From Nitrospirota bacterium (GTDB lineage Bacteria > Nitrospirota > Thermodesulfovibrionia > Thermodesulfovibrionales > JdFR-86), in NCBI GenBank assembly GCA_030667205.1, contig DAOUWH010000022.1, forward strand, positions 1 to 11,745: a DNA stretch of 11,745 nt. Reading direction: 5' to 3'. Numbering within the stretch: the first letter of the stretch is position 1; every line of letters begins with the position of its first letter. Positions 11,280-11,745 of the stretch are shown here, one piece after another. The notes under the pieces were generated by a model. The model ran no database searches. It was given only the letters and a program-made list of their open reading frames with translations, and was not told where the DNA came from. The position numbers and the translations under genes were made by a program.

Positions 11280-11745
11280 CTATTTTCCGACCCTGACGTC
11301 TTCCTTTTCGTACTCGTCCTTTGTCTTGGCGAAGATCATCCTGCCCGCCGTGGTCTGAAGCACGCTGGTCACGGTTACGGGGACGTTTTTGCCGATGAGC
11401 TTCCGGCCGTTGTCCACGACGACCATGGTGCCGTCGTCGAGGTAGGCCACGCCCTGGTTGTGCTCCTTGCCCTCCTTGATGATGAAGGCCTTAAGAGTCT
11501 CGCCGGGGAGGACTACGGGTTTTATGGCGTTTGCAAGCTCGTTGACGTTCAGGACGGGCACGCCCTGCAGTTCGGCGACCTTGTTGAGGTTGAAGTCGTT
11601 GGTGATGACCTTTGCGTTTATGGATTGCGCGAGGGCGACGAGCTTGGAGTCGACCTCCTGTATCTTGGGGAAGTCCTGCTCTACCACCTCTACGTTGAGG
11701 TCGGCCATCTTCTGCATCCTGTGAAGGACGTCGAGGCCCCGCCTC
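11280..11745 (-). CDS. YacL-type PIN-TRAM domain protein (C-terminal part)
   Basis: The frame continues to the right edge of the window, reading RRGLDVLHRMQKMADLNVEV, so the gene is partial and an internal ATG at 11717 is not the true start. Residues after the edge give the C-terminal part of a PIN nuclease-like domain (LVALAQSINAKVITNDFNLNKVAELQGVPVLNVNELANAI, with an acidic ND near the metal site). A TRAM RNA-binding domain follows (PGETLKAFIIKEGKEHNQGVAYLDDGTMVVVDNG). Full-length relatives have about four N-terminal membrane helices, not visible here. The substrate of YacL proteins is unknown; RNA processing is inferred. First visible gene of the isp operon. Confidence 0.88.
   Translation of the reverse strand, partial: RRGLDVLHRMQKMADLNVEVVEQDFPKIQEVDSKLVALAQSINAKVITNDFNLNKVAELQGVPVLNVNELANAIKPVVLPGETLKAFIIKEGKEHNQGVAYLDDGTMVVVDNGRKLIGKNVPVTVTSVLQTTAGRMIFAKTKDEYEKEDVRVGK

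Overview
The window looks like chromosomal DNA of a GC-rich, probably anaerobic bacterium. It carries sigma70-type promoters, Shine-Dalgarno sites, a tRNA-Leu with encoded CCA, MEP-pathway genes (ispD, ispF), a type I-alpha glutamine synthetase, an iron-sulfur flavoprotein and a secreted octaheme cytochrome. An archaeal-type NrpR nitrogen repressor and a stand-alone glutamate-synthase FMN domain protein are typical of methanogens but also occur in anaerobic bacteria. Nitrospirota or Desulfobacterota-like lineages are my best guess; the sequence does not settle the phylum.

Layout. (1) 1-280: 5' end of argG (minus strand), with a perfect 18-bp palindrome in its leader. (2) 350-5235: a nitrogen-assimilation block. 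It holds a small Cys-rich Fe-S ORF or remnant (minus), a glutamate-synthase-type FMN protein (plus), an NrpR-like repressor (plus), and glutamine synthetase glnA (minus, convergent with nrpR, with back-to-back terminators). (3) 5295-7832: a minus-strand cluster of an octaheme hydroxylamine-oxidoreductase-like cytochrome, an iron-sulfur flavoprotein, and an AhpD/CMD-like protein lacking its catalytic CxxC. (4) 7833-8376: gene-poor DNA with long inverted repeats and a degenerate copy of a tRNA 3' end, next to tRNA-Leu(CAA) (minus). (5) 8596-9829: a DUF6485-like Cys-rich protein and a membrane-anchored NTF2-like protein (both minus), then a divergent HEAT-repeat protein (plus). (6) 9840-11745: repeat DNA, then ispF, ispD and the 3' part of a YacL-type PIN-TRAM gene, an operon on the minus strand interrupted by an AT-rich intergenic repeat.

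The main discovery is regulatory. A 21-bp element (20/21 identical) occurs just downstream of the predicted transcription start of both the glutamate-synthase-like gene (754-774, plus) and glnA (5175-5195, minus). Each copy follows a good TTGACA promoter with a 17-bp spacer. Each contains GGTA-N6-TGCC, one base from the GGTA-N6-TACC operator I recall for Methanosarcina NrpR. The nrpR-like gene lies between the two targets and has its own palindrome over its -10 box. This suggests a compact bacterial NrpR circuit: a 2-oxoglutarate-responsive repressor controlling ammonia assimilation by GS and a GOGAT-like enzyme.

A second pattern is that three genes (nrpR, 9349 minus, 9437 plus) have -10 boxes placed so that the predicted +1 falls exactly on a start codon, suggesting leaderless mRNAs.
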